Assembly: GCA_938015415.1 (NCBI GenBank)
Contig: CALLPK010000052.1
Span: 1-62,222, forward strand
DNA length: 62,222 nt
Origin: an uncultured Saprospiraceae bacterium
Lineage (GTDB): Bacteria > Bacteroidota > Bacteroidia > Chitinophagales > Saprospiraceae
Direction: 5' to 3'
The first letter of the stretch is position 1, and each line of letters starts with the position of its first letter. Under the pieces are notes generated by a model. It did no database searches. It was not told the DNA's origin and worked only from the letters and a program-made list of their open reading frames with translations. A program made the translations under genes and the position numbers. Shown here in pieces: positions 7,229-16,132 of the stretch.

Positions 7229-7826
7229 AGTCTTCTTTAGATTTTGATAGTAAAATAAATGAAAAAAAATTTTATATTACTGACTTGGTTGTTTAGTTAA
7301 AAGTAATTGTATAAATCACTGAAAATTAGAAGGAACGAGTGAGTTAAGCACTATATACCAAATGATTGAAATCTTTCGAAAAGGCTGATTTTTTGAAAAA
7401 GCCACCAAAGTTGCTTATTTTTTTTGATTATTCCAAAAAATAGCGCATATTTGTAGATGTTCGTCCATTTTATGTTAATTTGGAAATACATCTTTTCACT
7501 AGATATCCCTAGGAATATATTTTTACTATAGAGAAAACTGCGTGTTGCAGGGAGTAATCTTTTTTGTTTATTGCAAAAAAATGCTACTCCCAACCACCTT
7601 ATTTATTAACTAAGAGAGAAAAAATGTAATGCAGAAAAATCTGAGTTACCACAAATTCATCACTTACTTAATCTTGTTGTTGAGGAACTACACCAGTTTT
7701 TAATTTTACTACAGAGACACTAAATGATTTTTTCTATAAATTTTATTTAATCTCAAAATAACAGAGACAAAAAAGAATTCTGCTTGCAGGGTTCGATTAT
7801 TAAATTTTTCCTCATAAAACAGCAAA
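7229..7826. other. AT-rich gene-free stretch before the TPR gene
   Basis: About 600 bases with no credible gene. An 80-codon minus-strand ORF (7351-7593) has composition typical of chance AT-rich reading and no recognisable family. No structured RNA or repeat stands out; it probably contains the promoter of the following TPR gene. Confidence 0.5.
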
Positions 7827-8846
7827 ATGACTTATAAATCAATCTTCAAAGGCCGTCTGGAGTTTGGTAGTCCCAAAAGTTTCGACAAAGTACGCACAAT
7901 GTATCAGTCTAGAGTGGAGAACTACTACAAGAACGACGTACTTATTGACGAAGAAGAAGTATTTGATGCTTCTTCCTCCTCTTTCGTTATCCCTCGTTTA
8001 ATCACTCCTTCTACGAGTCAGAAAACCTGGAAAAATACCGTTGGCTTACTTTCTTACATTTCTCAATACGCAGTAGCGGGAGAATTTGGTGGATGGTTGA
8101 TTGACAACGGTACCATAATTAGCCACAAAACTATCGAGCCCAACAGTGATCGAGCTGCCGTACAAGCTTTTCTAAAGGGACGTGCCCTGGTAGAAGAAAA
8201 AGGTAAACAGGACGAAGCGATCGTAGAATTGACCAAGGCCATCAATAAATTTGACCGCCACGCCTTGGCATACGAACGAAGAGGTCGGGTAAATCATATC
8301 TTAAAAAATTATCAGGATGCGCTTTATGATTATACTAAAAGTATTGATCTGAATCCTTCTAATACGGCTCCTTATTTTGGTCGTGGACTCATTCATCGTA
8401 AAAATGGAGATAGAGAAAAAGCAATCGAAGACTTCAATCTAGCGATTAAAACGTCTATTCCTTTGCAATCTATTTACTGGCAGGCACACCGCCGTAAAGC
8501 GCTTTGTCATCTGGAAACGGGCGATTATGCCGGTGCTTTTAATAATTTAAAATTCTATAGCAAACGAAAATTTAAGCCCGGTGATGCTAATCAGGCATGG
8601 CAACCTTTTGCCACTTTTCACTACGGACGAGCATTGTTGGCTGCCAAAAACTATACGGAAGCAGTCGATGTTTTTAAGCAGGTGGAAGCGATGCCCGCTG
8701 GAGTTGAAGCGGTTGATCCGGCCGAAATCCTTTATTACAAAGCCCTTGCCCTGAAAAAAAGTGGTAAGAACGGCTACCGTAAAGACGCCATGCAGGCGGC
8801 AAAAATGGGATATACCAAAGCAAGTGATCTTTTAGCTTCGGATTAA
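7827..8846 (+). CDS. Cytoplasmic TPR protein of unknown function
   Basis: 339 aa without signal peptide or membrane segment. Residues 1-105 are a unique region. From about 110 to 335 come tetratricopeptide repeats, for example KQDEAIVELTKAINKFDRH, YQDALYDYTKSIDLNPSN and REKAIEDFNLAIKTSIPL. The repeat phase is intact, so a protein-interaction scaffold is likely, but no partner is indicated. Monocistronic, with a long leader and its own terminator downstream. Confidence 0.8.
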   Translation: MTYKSIFKGRLEFGSPKSFDKVRTMYQSRVENYYKNDVLIDEEEVFDASSSSFVIPRLITPSTSQKTWKNTVGLLSYISQYAVAGEFGGWLIDNGTIISHKTIEPNSDRAAVQAFLKGRALVEEKGKQDEAIVELTKAINKFDRHALAYERRGRVNHILKNYQDALYDYTKSIDLNPSNTAPYFGRGLIHRKNGDREKAIEDFNLAIKTSIPLQSIYWQAHRRKALCHLETGDYAGAFNNLKFYSKRKFKPGDANQAWQPFATFHYGRALLAAKNYTEAVDVFKQVEAMPAGVEAVDPAEILYYKALALKKSGKNGYRKDAMQAAKMGYTKASDLLASD

Positions 8847-8877
8847 TTTCATCAGCTTTCTAAAATAATAACCTAAT

Positions 8878-8911
8878 AGTCATTTGTGTAACCGCAAATG
8901 ACTATTTTTTT
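8878..8911 (+). terminator. Intrinsic terminator after the TPR gene
   Basis: AGTCATTTGTG pairs with CGCAAATGACT (one G-T wobble) around a short loop, ending at 8903 and followed by a T-run at 8905-8911. Confidence 0.9.
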
Positions 8912-8996
8912 GGAAATGAATCTATTGCAGTCCAAAAGGCGGGCAAAGTATTTGCAAGTATTGGCAAAAAAAACACTTAGCAGAACTATTGTGCTT

Positions 8997-9013
8997 CATT
9001 CTTAAACAATTTC
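8997..9013 (+). repeat. Solo copy of the dispersed TTAAACAAYTTC motif
   Basis: CATTCTTAAACAATTTC, 141 bases before the PorE-like ORF. It matches the IS-end-like motif at 124-140 at 14 of 17 positions, and the similarity to the copy at 18064 extends a few bases upstream (GTGCTTCATT versus GTGCATCATT). Confidence 0.45.
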
Positions 9014-9153
9014 AAAATAAGAATATCAATAAATAGGTTTCTACGACAATTTTCATCCTTTGATTTCTGTTACAAATTAGTGGATATTCCGTTATACTAT
9101 TGACTGAATTATACCCAAGGTTGAAAGAACCGATGACTCATCAAATAAATATT

Positions 9154-11154
9154 ATGCGACAATTTATCCTCTTCTTGGTAACTATCCTGTTTGTACAATG
9201 TGCAGGTGCTCAAAAGGCTACCTCTACTCAAGGTACTTATATAACCAAGAAGACCGCAACTGGAAAGGCTAAAAAGGCTTACGAAAAAGGAATGGAATAT
9301 AATATTAGTGGCAATGATGAAAAAGCGCTGGAAGAATTTACCAAAGCGTTAAAAGTGGCTCCTAATTTTATTGATGCGCAGATTCAATGGTCTTCTTTAA
9401 AGCATTACCTGGAAGATTACGCAGCGGCAGAAGTTGGTTTTGAAAAAGTACTGGCAATGGATCCTAACTACTCCCCTAAAGTTATTTATGTACTTGGATT
9501 GGCTGAGCTAAATCAAGATAAGAGTATGGAAGGAATCGAACACTTGAAGCAGTATATTGCTTCAAATCCAAAAAATAAAATACTATTAGCCAAAGCAGAA
9601 AAAAGAATAAAAGAAGAGACCTTTAGTGCTCACGCAAAGGCTAACCCCGTTGCATTTGAGCCCCAAAGTCTGGGGAATCTGGTAAATACCACGGATCAGG
9701 AATATTTACCATCGTTAACTGCGGACGAATCTATTCTGGTTTTTACTAAAAAAATAAGAGGTCAGGAAGATTTTTATATTAGTAAAAAAACAGACGGTAT
9801 CTGGCAGGAAGGAATTCCACTTACGGATGTGAATACGCCAAATAATGAAGGAGCGCAAAATATTACCCCGGACGGAAAATTTTTAGTTTTTACCAAGTGT
9901 GATAGCCGTAAGGATGGTTATGGTAGTTGTGATATTTACTTTTCTGAAGTTAAAAACGGACGGTGGACTGCTGCTGCAAATATCGGATCACCCGTCAATT
10001 CCCGTGACTGGGAATCTCAACCTTCCTTGTCAGCAGATGGTCAGTCGTTGTATTTTACTTCGCGGCGTAATACGGGATTGGGAAAAAGTGATATCTATAT
10101 AAGTCAACGTAGTGCTGATGGAAAATGGTCCAGGCCAAAGTTACTGAGCGATAAAATTAATACCGAAGGAGATGATCAATCTCCATTTATTCACCCCGAT
10201 GGCCAAACACTTTATTTTATGTCTAACGGTCATCCCGGAATGGGCGGATTCGATTTATTTTATTCCAGAAAACAAGCGGATGGCAGCTGGGGAGATCCCG
10301 TTAATTTAGGTTATCCTATCAATACGGAGGCGGATGAAAGTACCTTGGTTGTCAGCCTTGATGGCAAAACCGCTTATTACGCTTCTGATCGGATTCAATC
10401 CAAAAATAACACTACTCAAAAAGAGAAAAAGGCGACCGGAATGGATCTCTATAGTTTTGAATTATATCCAGAGGCCAGACCACAGCCAGTTACTTATGTA
10501 CGTGGAAATATTACGGACGCAGAAACGCAACAGCCTCTGGTCTCAAGGGTGGAAATAGTAGATATGTCTACCGGAAAAATCCACGCTGCGGTTAATTCTG
10601 ACCCGGACGGATTTTTTCTAATTACGTTACCTACTGGAAAAAATTATGCGTTTAACGTTTCTAAGCCATCGTACATTTTTTATTCTGAGCACTTTGACTT
10701 GAAGGAATCCAAAGAGACCAACGATCCTTATCAACTCGCAATTGAACTACGAGCGGTTCCCGAAGTAATCACGGGTAGTACGGAAATTCCAGCATCTGCT
10801 TTAGAAAAATATAAACCCACCGTTTTACGGAATGTATTTTTTGATACGGGATCAGCAGAGTTACGGCCAGAGTCTTTTATTGAATTAAACCGACTTAAAA
10901 CTTTTCTCGACGAGAATTCAGAAATCAGTATTCAGTTAAATGGCCACACCGATAACGTAGGATCAGACACCGATAACTTAGCGTTGTCCGACAACCGGGC
11001 AAAGTCCGTTTTTACTTATCTTGTCGAAAATGGTATTGACAAAGCACGGATGACTTATAAAGGTTACGGAGAGACTTCTCCTATCGATAGCAATGATACG
11101 GATTCGGGACGGCAAGCAAATCGGCGAACAGAGTTTATGATTACGGGAAACTAA
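9154..11154 (+). CDS. PorE-like TPR / beta-propeller / CRD / OmpA outer-membrane protein
   Basis: About 666 aa from ATG 9154, chosen over upstream TTG 9100 and ATG 9133 because it starts a good signal peptide (MRQFILFLVTILFVQCAGAQ). Order of parts: TPRs at about 35-150; PD40/WD40-like propeller at about 165-430 (repeated SADGQSLYFTSRRN-type blades); carboxypeptidase-regulatory-like domain at about 445-530; OmpA-like peptidoglycan-binding domain at the C-terminus (NGHTDNVGSDTDNLALSDNR). This four-part order matches PorE, the T9SS component linking the PorLM/PorKN machinery to peptidoglycan. Similar OmpA/PD40 proteins of other function exist, so PorE is likely but unproven. Confidence 0.8.
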   Translation: MRQFILFLVTILFVQCAGAQKATSTQGTYITKKTATGKAKKAYEKGMEYNISGNDEKALEEFTKALKVAPNFIDAQIQWSSLKHYLEDYAAAEVGFEKVLAMDPNYSPKVIYVLGLAELNQDKSMEGIEHLKQYIASNPKNKILLAKAEKRIKEETFSAHAKANPVAFEPQSLGNLVNTTDQEYLPSLTADESILVFTKKIRGQEDFYISKKTDGIWQEGIPLTDVNTPNNEGAQNITPDGKFLVFTKCDSRKDGYGSCDIYFSEVKNGRWTAAANIGSPVNSRDWESQPSLSADGQSLYFTSRRNTGLGKSDIYISQRSADGKWSRPKLLSDKINTEGDDQSPFIHPDGQTLYFMSNGHPGMGGFDLFYSRKQADGSWGDPVNLGYPINTEADESTLVVSLDGKTAYYASDRIQSKNNTTQKEKKATGMDLYSFELYPEARPQPVTYVRGNITDAETQQPLVSRVEIVDMSTGKIHAAVNSDPDGFFLITLPTGKNYAFNVSKPSYIFYSEHFDLKESKETNDPYQLAIELRAVPEVITGSTEIPASALEKYKPTVLRNVFFDTGSAELRPESFIELNRLKTFLDENSEISIQLNGHTDNVGSDTDNLALSDNRAKSVFTYLVENGIDKARMTYKGYGETSPIDSNDTDSGRQANRRTEFMITGN

Positions 11155-11168
11155 AAAAAGTGTTGAGG

Positions 11169-11410
11169 TGTTGAAACGCTGCGCTTGTTGAATCGTTGAA
11201 TTTGGATTGTAGGAACAAAATAATGCCTTGTTCCTGCAATTCAAATTCAAGTAATTGTTCAGATATAGTTAAATGAGTACTCCCATATCGACAACTCATT
11301 TATGTAAAGAATGAAAATTAAGAAATCTTTGCCTTTATATCTTCTGAGAGAAGATGAACTTTAGAACAGATTCAACGATTCAACATCTCAACAAGCGAAG
11401 CGTTTCAACA
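11169..11410. repeat. Composite inverted repeat between convergent genes
   Basis: A 23-mer at 11169-11191 (TGTTGAAACGCTGCGCTTGT...) recurs inverted at 11388-11410 with one mismatch. Next to each arm is the ATTCAACGATTCAAC word, also inverted (11187-11201 and 11370-11384). Inside is a further 12-bp hairpin (11207-11218 with 11228-11239). The block fills the space between the PorE-like gene and the DUF58 gene and may serve both as a terminator region. Confidence 0.75.
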
Positions 11411-11419
11411 TTTTAAGAA

Positions 11420-12751
11420 TCAAATCAATCCCCTAGCTTTCAACTCCAGATATTTATTGATAGCATTAACGGCCAGTTCTTCCGGTCGGGTAAGAATAGT
11501 TTGAATACCAAATTGCTTCAATTGCTGAACCATTGCGGTCTTTTCCGCAAGGTAGTTTTGTGCAATGGTTTGCATATAAATTTCTTCGGTGTCTCCTACT
11601 TCTTTTTCCGAAAATTTCCGAATTTCTGAATTATCAAAAAATACGACGACGAGTAAATGCAGCGTGTTTATTCTTCTTAAAACCGGCAGTACCCGTTCCA
11701 GTGCGTACTTACTTTCAAAGTTGGTAAATAGTAATAAAAGACTTCTTCCCTTAATTAATTTTCTGGAAGCATAATACAATAATTCGTAATTGGCCTCCCC
11801 GGATCTTTCTTTTTCTCGGTACAATGCGGCCATGATCTTATTCAGTTGATTAGCTTTTCTTTCCGCTTTGATCGCGGTACCCATCACATCCGAAAAACTC
11901 AATAAACCGGCACGGTCATCTTTTTGTAAGACAATATTAGAAATAACTAGTGAAGTATTAATAGCGTAATCCATTAGACTCAAGCCGTCAAAAGGCATTT
12001 TCATTACCCGGCTTTTGTCCAGAACACAATATACCTGTTGTGCCCTTTCGTCCTGATAAGCGTTTACCATCAAAGTACCACGGCGACTACTCGCTTTCCA
12101 GTTGATACTTCGGTAATCGTCTCCACGTACGTAACTTTTTATTTGCTCAAATTCATAACTGTGGCCGAGGCGACGGATTTTTTTGATTCCCTTTTGATTG
12201 GTAACTTGGTCAAAAGCTTTTAGCTCTAGTTGTTTCATTTGAATAATCGAAGGGTAGACGGGAACCGCCGTTGGCTCGGTGAATTGGGTACGCCGTTGGA
12301 TCAACCCTATCTCTGAACTGAGATAAATATTCAAGGCACCAAATAAATATTCTCCGCGTTGCAACGGTCGTACCTCGTATGAAATCGTCTCATCTTTTTT
12401 ACTGTTCAATTGAATAATTATTCTGAAATCTCGTTTTTGTAATTGTTCAGGAAGTTCATCAATAATTTCGAGCGATAAATTTTGGTTGGAAATATTTAAA
12501 ATGTCCAGGTGGATTTTGTTGATCTCACCGAGAGATAAAATTTTTGGCGTGCGTCGGTTGGCACGAATAAATTCTTTATTATTAAACAATAACAAAAAAT
12601 CTACTAATAATAAAATGGTGGTAATTAATAAAATAGCTTGTACAATTGGAAATAATATTTGCATAAAAAAACTAGCCGCAAATAATCCGGAGATCAACCC
12701 GAAGCAGATAAAAAAGCGGTTCGTCAAAAAAATATTATTCCAGATTTTCAT
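11420..12751 (-). CDS. DUF58 domain protein
   Basis: 443 aa. Two N-terminal membrane segments lie within residues 8-55 (FFICFGLISGLFAASFFMQI and IVQAILLITTILLLVDFLLL). The DUF58 signature around 205-225 (SYVRGDDYRSINWKASSRR) is followed by a VWA-like fold (about 245-430; CVLDKSRVM replaces a canonical MIDAS). DUF58 proteins are encoded with MoxR ATPases and are thought to be their membrane-associated partners. It is the last gene of the minus-strand cluster, 174 bases after moxR. Confidence 0.9.
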   Translation of the reverse strand: MKIWNNIFLTNRFFICFGLISGLFAASFFMQILFPIVQAILLITTILLLVDFLLLFNNKEFIRANRRTPKILSLGEINKIHLDILNISNQNLSLEIIDELPEQLQKRDFRIIIQLNSKKDETISYEVRPLQRGEYLFGALNIYLSSEIGLIQRRTQFTEPTAVPVYPSIIQMKQLELKAFDQVTNQKGIKKIRRLGHSYEFEQIKSYVRGDDYRSINWKASSRRGTLMVNAYQDERAQQVYCVLDKSRVMKMPFDGLSLMDYAINTSLVISNIVLQKDDRAGLLSFSDVMGTAIKAERKANQLNKIMAALYREKERSGEANYELLYYASRKLIKGRSLLLLFTNFESKYALERVLPVLRRINTLHLLVVVFFDNSEIRKFSEKEVGDTEEIYMQTIAQNYLAEKTAMVQQLKQFGIQTILTRPEELAVNAINKYLELKARGLI

Positions 12752-12925
12752 AAAAATACTTTATTTTGGACATTTTATTTATACATAAAGTCTACTACTT
12801 ATTAAAAGTTTCTCCCCGTATTTTAACCTTTTTACAAGGTGAATTTCCTCGCAATATACGGGCCGACAATCAATATTCAATATTGAAATTTGCGCAAGTT
12901 GTTCTATCCACTAAGTACTCTGATT

Positions 12926-13957
12926 CTATCTTGGTACCTCAATTTTATTTACAATATCATTCACCACGTATTCCTGATCGTAGCCTTCCATTTCACGCTC
13001 CGGCGTCAAAATAACCCGATGATTTAAGACCGGATATGCTACGTACTGAATATCATCCGGGGTGACAAAATCCCGACCGTTCATAGCCGCAATGGCTTTT
13101 GCAGATTTCAGAATCGCAAGCGAGGCACGTGGGGAAGCTCCCAAAAATAAGTCCCCGTTATTTCGTGTACCGTGGATAATACCAGCAATATAATCGAGTA
13201 GTTCATCCTTGATATGCACCTTTTCTACCACCTCCTGGCATTCACGCATATCGGCCTTGCTGCAAATACCTCTAACTTGTTCCTGTACCGTTTGCTTAAA
13301 GTCCTGACGAAAGCGATAAAGAATTGCTTTTTCTTCTTCGAGGCTAGGATATTGTACGATTATTTTAAATAAAAAACGATCCAGTTGTGCCTCCGGTAAT
13401 TTGTAAGTTCCTTCCTGCTCGATCGGGTTTTGAGTAGCAATTACAAAGAAGGGGAAATCCATTGGGTAAGTAGTTCCATCCACGGTAACTTGATACTCTT
13501 CCATCACCTCAAATAAGGCCGCTTGTGTTTTAGCTGGTGCCCGGTTAATTTCGTCAATGAGGACAATGTTGGAAAATACAGGCCCCTCATTAAAAGTAAA
13601 CTCAGATTGCTGCATATTGAAAACCGTAGTTCCTACCACGTCGGTAGGCATTAAGTCAGGGGTAAATTGTATTCGGGAAAAATCGGCTTGTAAGGTTTGG
13701 GCCATTAGACGGGCGAGCAAGGTTTTGGCAATGCCGGGGACGCCTTCGAGTAGTACGTGTCCGCCCGAGAAAAGCGCAGCAATTAATAAGTCAATCGTCG
13801 CGGACTGCCCGATAATTACTTTGGCCAGTTCCTGGCGGATACCATTGGTGATTGCAGAAACCTTACTTAAATCAAGCCGATTTTCTTGCCACGTATTGGG
13901 TGGTGTATAAGATATCGGATTTTCTTCTCCGGGGGTAGTCGTTGGATCGTCAGACAT
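12926..13957 (-). CDS. MoxR-family AAA+ ATPase
   Basis: 343 aa. AAA_3 core with Walker A GVPGIAKT at about 76-83, Walker B LIDEINRAPAKTQAALFE, sensor 1 in FFVIATQNPIEQEGTY and the C-terminal AAA lid (GASPRASLAILKSAKA, VAYPVLNHRV). MoxR proteins act as chaperones that insert cofactors or remodel VWA partner proteins; here the DUF58 protein and the DUF4350/DUF4129 membrane proteins are encoded on either side. Only 6 bases separate it from the upstream gene. Confidence 0.94.
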   Translation of the reverse strand: MSDDPTTTPGEENPISYTPPNTWQENRLDLSKVSAITNGIRQELAKVIIGQSATIDLLIAALFSGGHVLLEGVPGIAKTLLARLMAQTLQADFSRIQFTPDLMPTDVVGTTVFNMQQSEFTFNEGPVFSNIVLIDEINRAPAKTQAALFEVMEEYQVTVDGTTYPMDFPFFVIATQNPIEQEGTYKLPEAQLDRFLFKIIVQYPSLEEEKAILYRFRQDFKQTVQEQVRGICSKADMRECQEVVEKVHIKDELLDYIAGIIHGTRNNGDLFLGASPRASLAILKSAKAIAAMNGRDFVTPDDIQYVAYPVLNHRVILTPEREMEGYDQEYVVNDIVNKIEVPR

Positions 13958-13963
13958 GGTGTT

Positions 13964-15262
13964 CTATTTACAGTTTTTATAAAATTTATCCATTTCTAGA
14001 TGGAAGTCTATTAGTGTTTTTTCTGAAACAAAATCAGAGCTTTCAATATTTTTATGATAAAGAAAAATTTGGTTAATCACAGCGATTGGAATATCAGATT
14101 TAGCTGTTAATCGCGCCATAAAATCAGCATCTTTTTCATTGGTATTCAAATAATAGCGATCCCGAATGAAAGATAAAAACAAGGTCATTTTTTTCAAACA
14201 AATTTTCCGGTGATTGCCTTGTTGATAATAAATTCGTCCGATGGTATTAATGAATTCGAGCGAACTGTTTTTATTTTCTTTTAATACTGGAATAATTCTT
14301 TGCTTCCGCCTGGATCGGAAAATTAAGAATAAAACAGCGGTTGCTAAGGCCGTATACCAAGCCCATGCCAACGGTGGTTGACTCAAAATATAAGATAATG
14401 GACCTTCTGAATTTAGGTTGCGATCCATATTTCCGTCCCGATTATTGCGATCGAGACTACGTGCAATTCCGAGCGGTAACCGACTTACCCGGTCCCAGTA
14501 AATATCGCCTGGCGGCAGGTGGGAAAAAACCAGCGAAGCATAATCCACCGCAGGGGCTTTAAGTAGTTGAATATTAGAAAAGGTAATTGGGTTAGTATGA
14601 AAATAAAAATGACCTTCACCGTATGGTATTTTATAATAATTAACCAGTGTGTCATTCAGATAACCCAAGGCTACCGGGCTATAGTATTCGTCGCAAAAAT
14701 ATTCTGACTCGACGTAATGCCAGCGATAATTTCTGACTTGGTTATGGCTGATATATTTGAAATCATACGCTGTACTCGTATCGACGAGTGAAGGATGTGT
14801 AAAACTTAGCGAAGCAAGACTGTCAGAAATGTTGGGATATCGGTAAAACCAATAATCAGAACACATTTCTTCGAAAAGGATGGGCTTGAGGTTAAAAGGA
14901 ATATCCTTACTACTGATGAAAGCATTATTTCCTCCCGCAACAAAACGCAATATACGATCCATTTCTATGGTATCTAAAAACAGTCCTTCACCAATAAATA
15001 CATAATTAGTTACTGCGGATGATTCTACAGAATCTACATCTGGTAATTCCTCCCTAATCCCTTTTGAAATTTCGTGAAAACTATATTGAGAATCGTAGTT
15101 TTTTAAGAGTTCGTAGATGACATGAGTGCCATAAGGATTTTTTTCTTCTTTATAATTCTCCCGCCAAGAGTAACGAGTTTGTCCGTCCCGAAAAACAAAA
15201 AAGAAAATGGACAGCAAGACGACCACTACTCCCAATACCCACAAAATGGTTTTATTTTGCAT
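13964..15262 (-). CDS. DUF4350 domain membrane protein
   Basis: 432 aa. One N-terminal membrane helix (ILWVLGVVVVLLSIFFFVF, residues 5-25), an exported DUF4350-type domain with YGTHVIYELLKNYD near the start, a second membrane helix around 300-320 (WAWYTALATAVLFLIF) followed by an RSRRKQR stop-transfer, then a cytoplasmic helical tail. DUF4350 proteins accompany MoxR/DUF58 in Bacteroidota; molecular function is unknown. It directly abuts the DUF4129 gene (stop at 15263, ATG at 15262). Confidence 0.85.
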   Translation of the reverse strand: MQNKTILWVLGVVVVLLSIFFFVFRDGQTRYSWRENYKEEKNPYGTHVIYELLKNYDSQYSFHEISKGIREELPDVDSVESSAVTNYVFIGEGLFLDTIEMDRILRFVAGGNNAFISSKDIPFNLKPILFEEMCSDYWFYRYPNISDSLASLSFTHPSLVDTSTAYDFKYISHNQVRNYRWHYVESEYFCDEYYSPVALGYLNDTLVNYYKIPYGEGHFYFHTNPITFSNIQLLKAPAVDYASLVFSHLPPGDIYWDRVSRLPLGIARSLDRNNRDGNMDRNLNSEGPLSYILSQPPLAWAWYTALATAVLFLIFRSRRKQRIIPVLKENKNSSLEFINTIGRIYYQQGNHRKICLKKMTLFLSFIRDRYYLNTNEKDADFMARLTAKSDIPIAVINQIFLYHKNIESSDFVSEKTLIDFHLEMDKFYKNCK

Positions 15263-16066
15263 TTAGGGAGTGTTTAAGTTTAGAGATGGTTTTTCACCGC
15301 TGAGATTTTGAGCGGTAGTAATCCATTTTTGAAAATCTGGTTTCACCACTTGATAGTCTGTTTGGGTGAACATATTTTGTCCAAACCAGATTCTTTCGAA
15401 AGCATTGGTGGCGCGGCGGAATTCTTCCCCAAAAGGTGTTGTATTCACTTTGGTAACGTAGACGTGATTGGTCTTGTTTTTTTTGTATCGAATTATTTTT
15501 TTGCGTGCCAGCGCTTTAATGATGGCCAGATAATGCAAACGAACGGCCAGTGGATAGTTGCCTTCTCTTTCCGCTTGGATGATAAACTGATCCAGATCGG
15601 AAGCGGCCAGATTAGTTTCTACCTCAGCTAGGTCGAAGGTAGTCCTTCGAGGTATTTTCTCTTTCCTTTTAAAGATGTTTTCTCCCCGCATAATGGAATA
15701 TATGAGGAGTCCAACCATCACTACTGCAAAAAACACAAAGATGATTTTAACCAACGTATTCCAAAATGCTCCGGCGGCACCTCCCAGATTTTTTGCCTGT
15801 TCTTCCAGTCTGGCTTTTTGCCCTCCGAGGGTGTCTCCAACATCTTCGTTGACGTCTTTTTGGTCTTTAGTAGAATGCCGGTAGTCTATCCCTTTGGTGG
15901 CTTTTTCCCAGTCGGAGGCTTTAAAATTCCGGGGCTCCAGCGTTGTGGATTCAAACTGTTGTGTCGGCGAAGGAGTTGAGTCCTGACCGGTTAGTTGAAC
16001 CACCCATAGTAAAACGCATACCAGCGGCAGCATTTTGGATAATCGCTTGAGAAGGAGTAAACTCAA
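15263..16066 (-). CDS. DUF4129-type membrane protein
   Basis: 267 aa from a TTG at 16066 (MSLLLLKRLSKMLPLVCVLLW), or 256 aa from ATG 16033; the TTG start gives a better positively charged signal peptide. A central membrane helix lies at about 107-128 (IIFVFFAVVMVGLLIYSIM), followed by a cytoplasmic DUF4129-like domain with paired helices (NYPLAVRLHYLAIIKALARK) and ERIWFGQNMFTQTDY. Member of the MoxR cluster; function unknown. Confidence 0.8.
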   Translation of the reverse strand: MSLLLLKRLSKMLPLVCVLLWVVQLTGQDSTPSPTQQFESTTLEPRNFKASDWEKATKGIDYRHSTKDQKDVNEDVGDTLGGQKARLEEQAKNLGGAAGAFWNTLVKIIFVFFAVVMVGLLIYSIMRGENIFKRKEKIPRRTTFDLAEVETNLAASDLDQFIIQAEREGNYPLAVRLHYLAIIKALARKKIIRYKKNKTNHVYVTKVNTTPFGEEFRRATNAFERIWFGQNMFTQTDYQVVKPDFQKWITTAQNLSGEKPSLNLNTP

Positions 16067-16132
16067 ATTTTGTATTTAAACAGGTTTGATAAAATATTCT
16101 TAATCAATTTTTATTATTTAATACATCGTGTA

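Noticed and set aside
7351-7593. 80-codon minus-strand ORF in the nifU-TPR gap
   Set aside because: Composition is that of random AT-rich reading, no family features, and no plausible promoter or partner.
7786-7802. tRNA-like T-arm string GGGTTCGATTATT
   Set aside because: No acceptor, D or anticodon arms around it; isolated resemblance.
8063-8245. 60-codon antisense ORF in the TPR gene
   Set aside because: Shadow of the repeat region; no conserved features.
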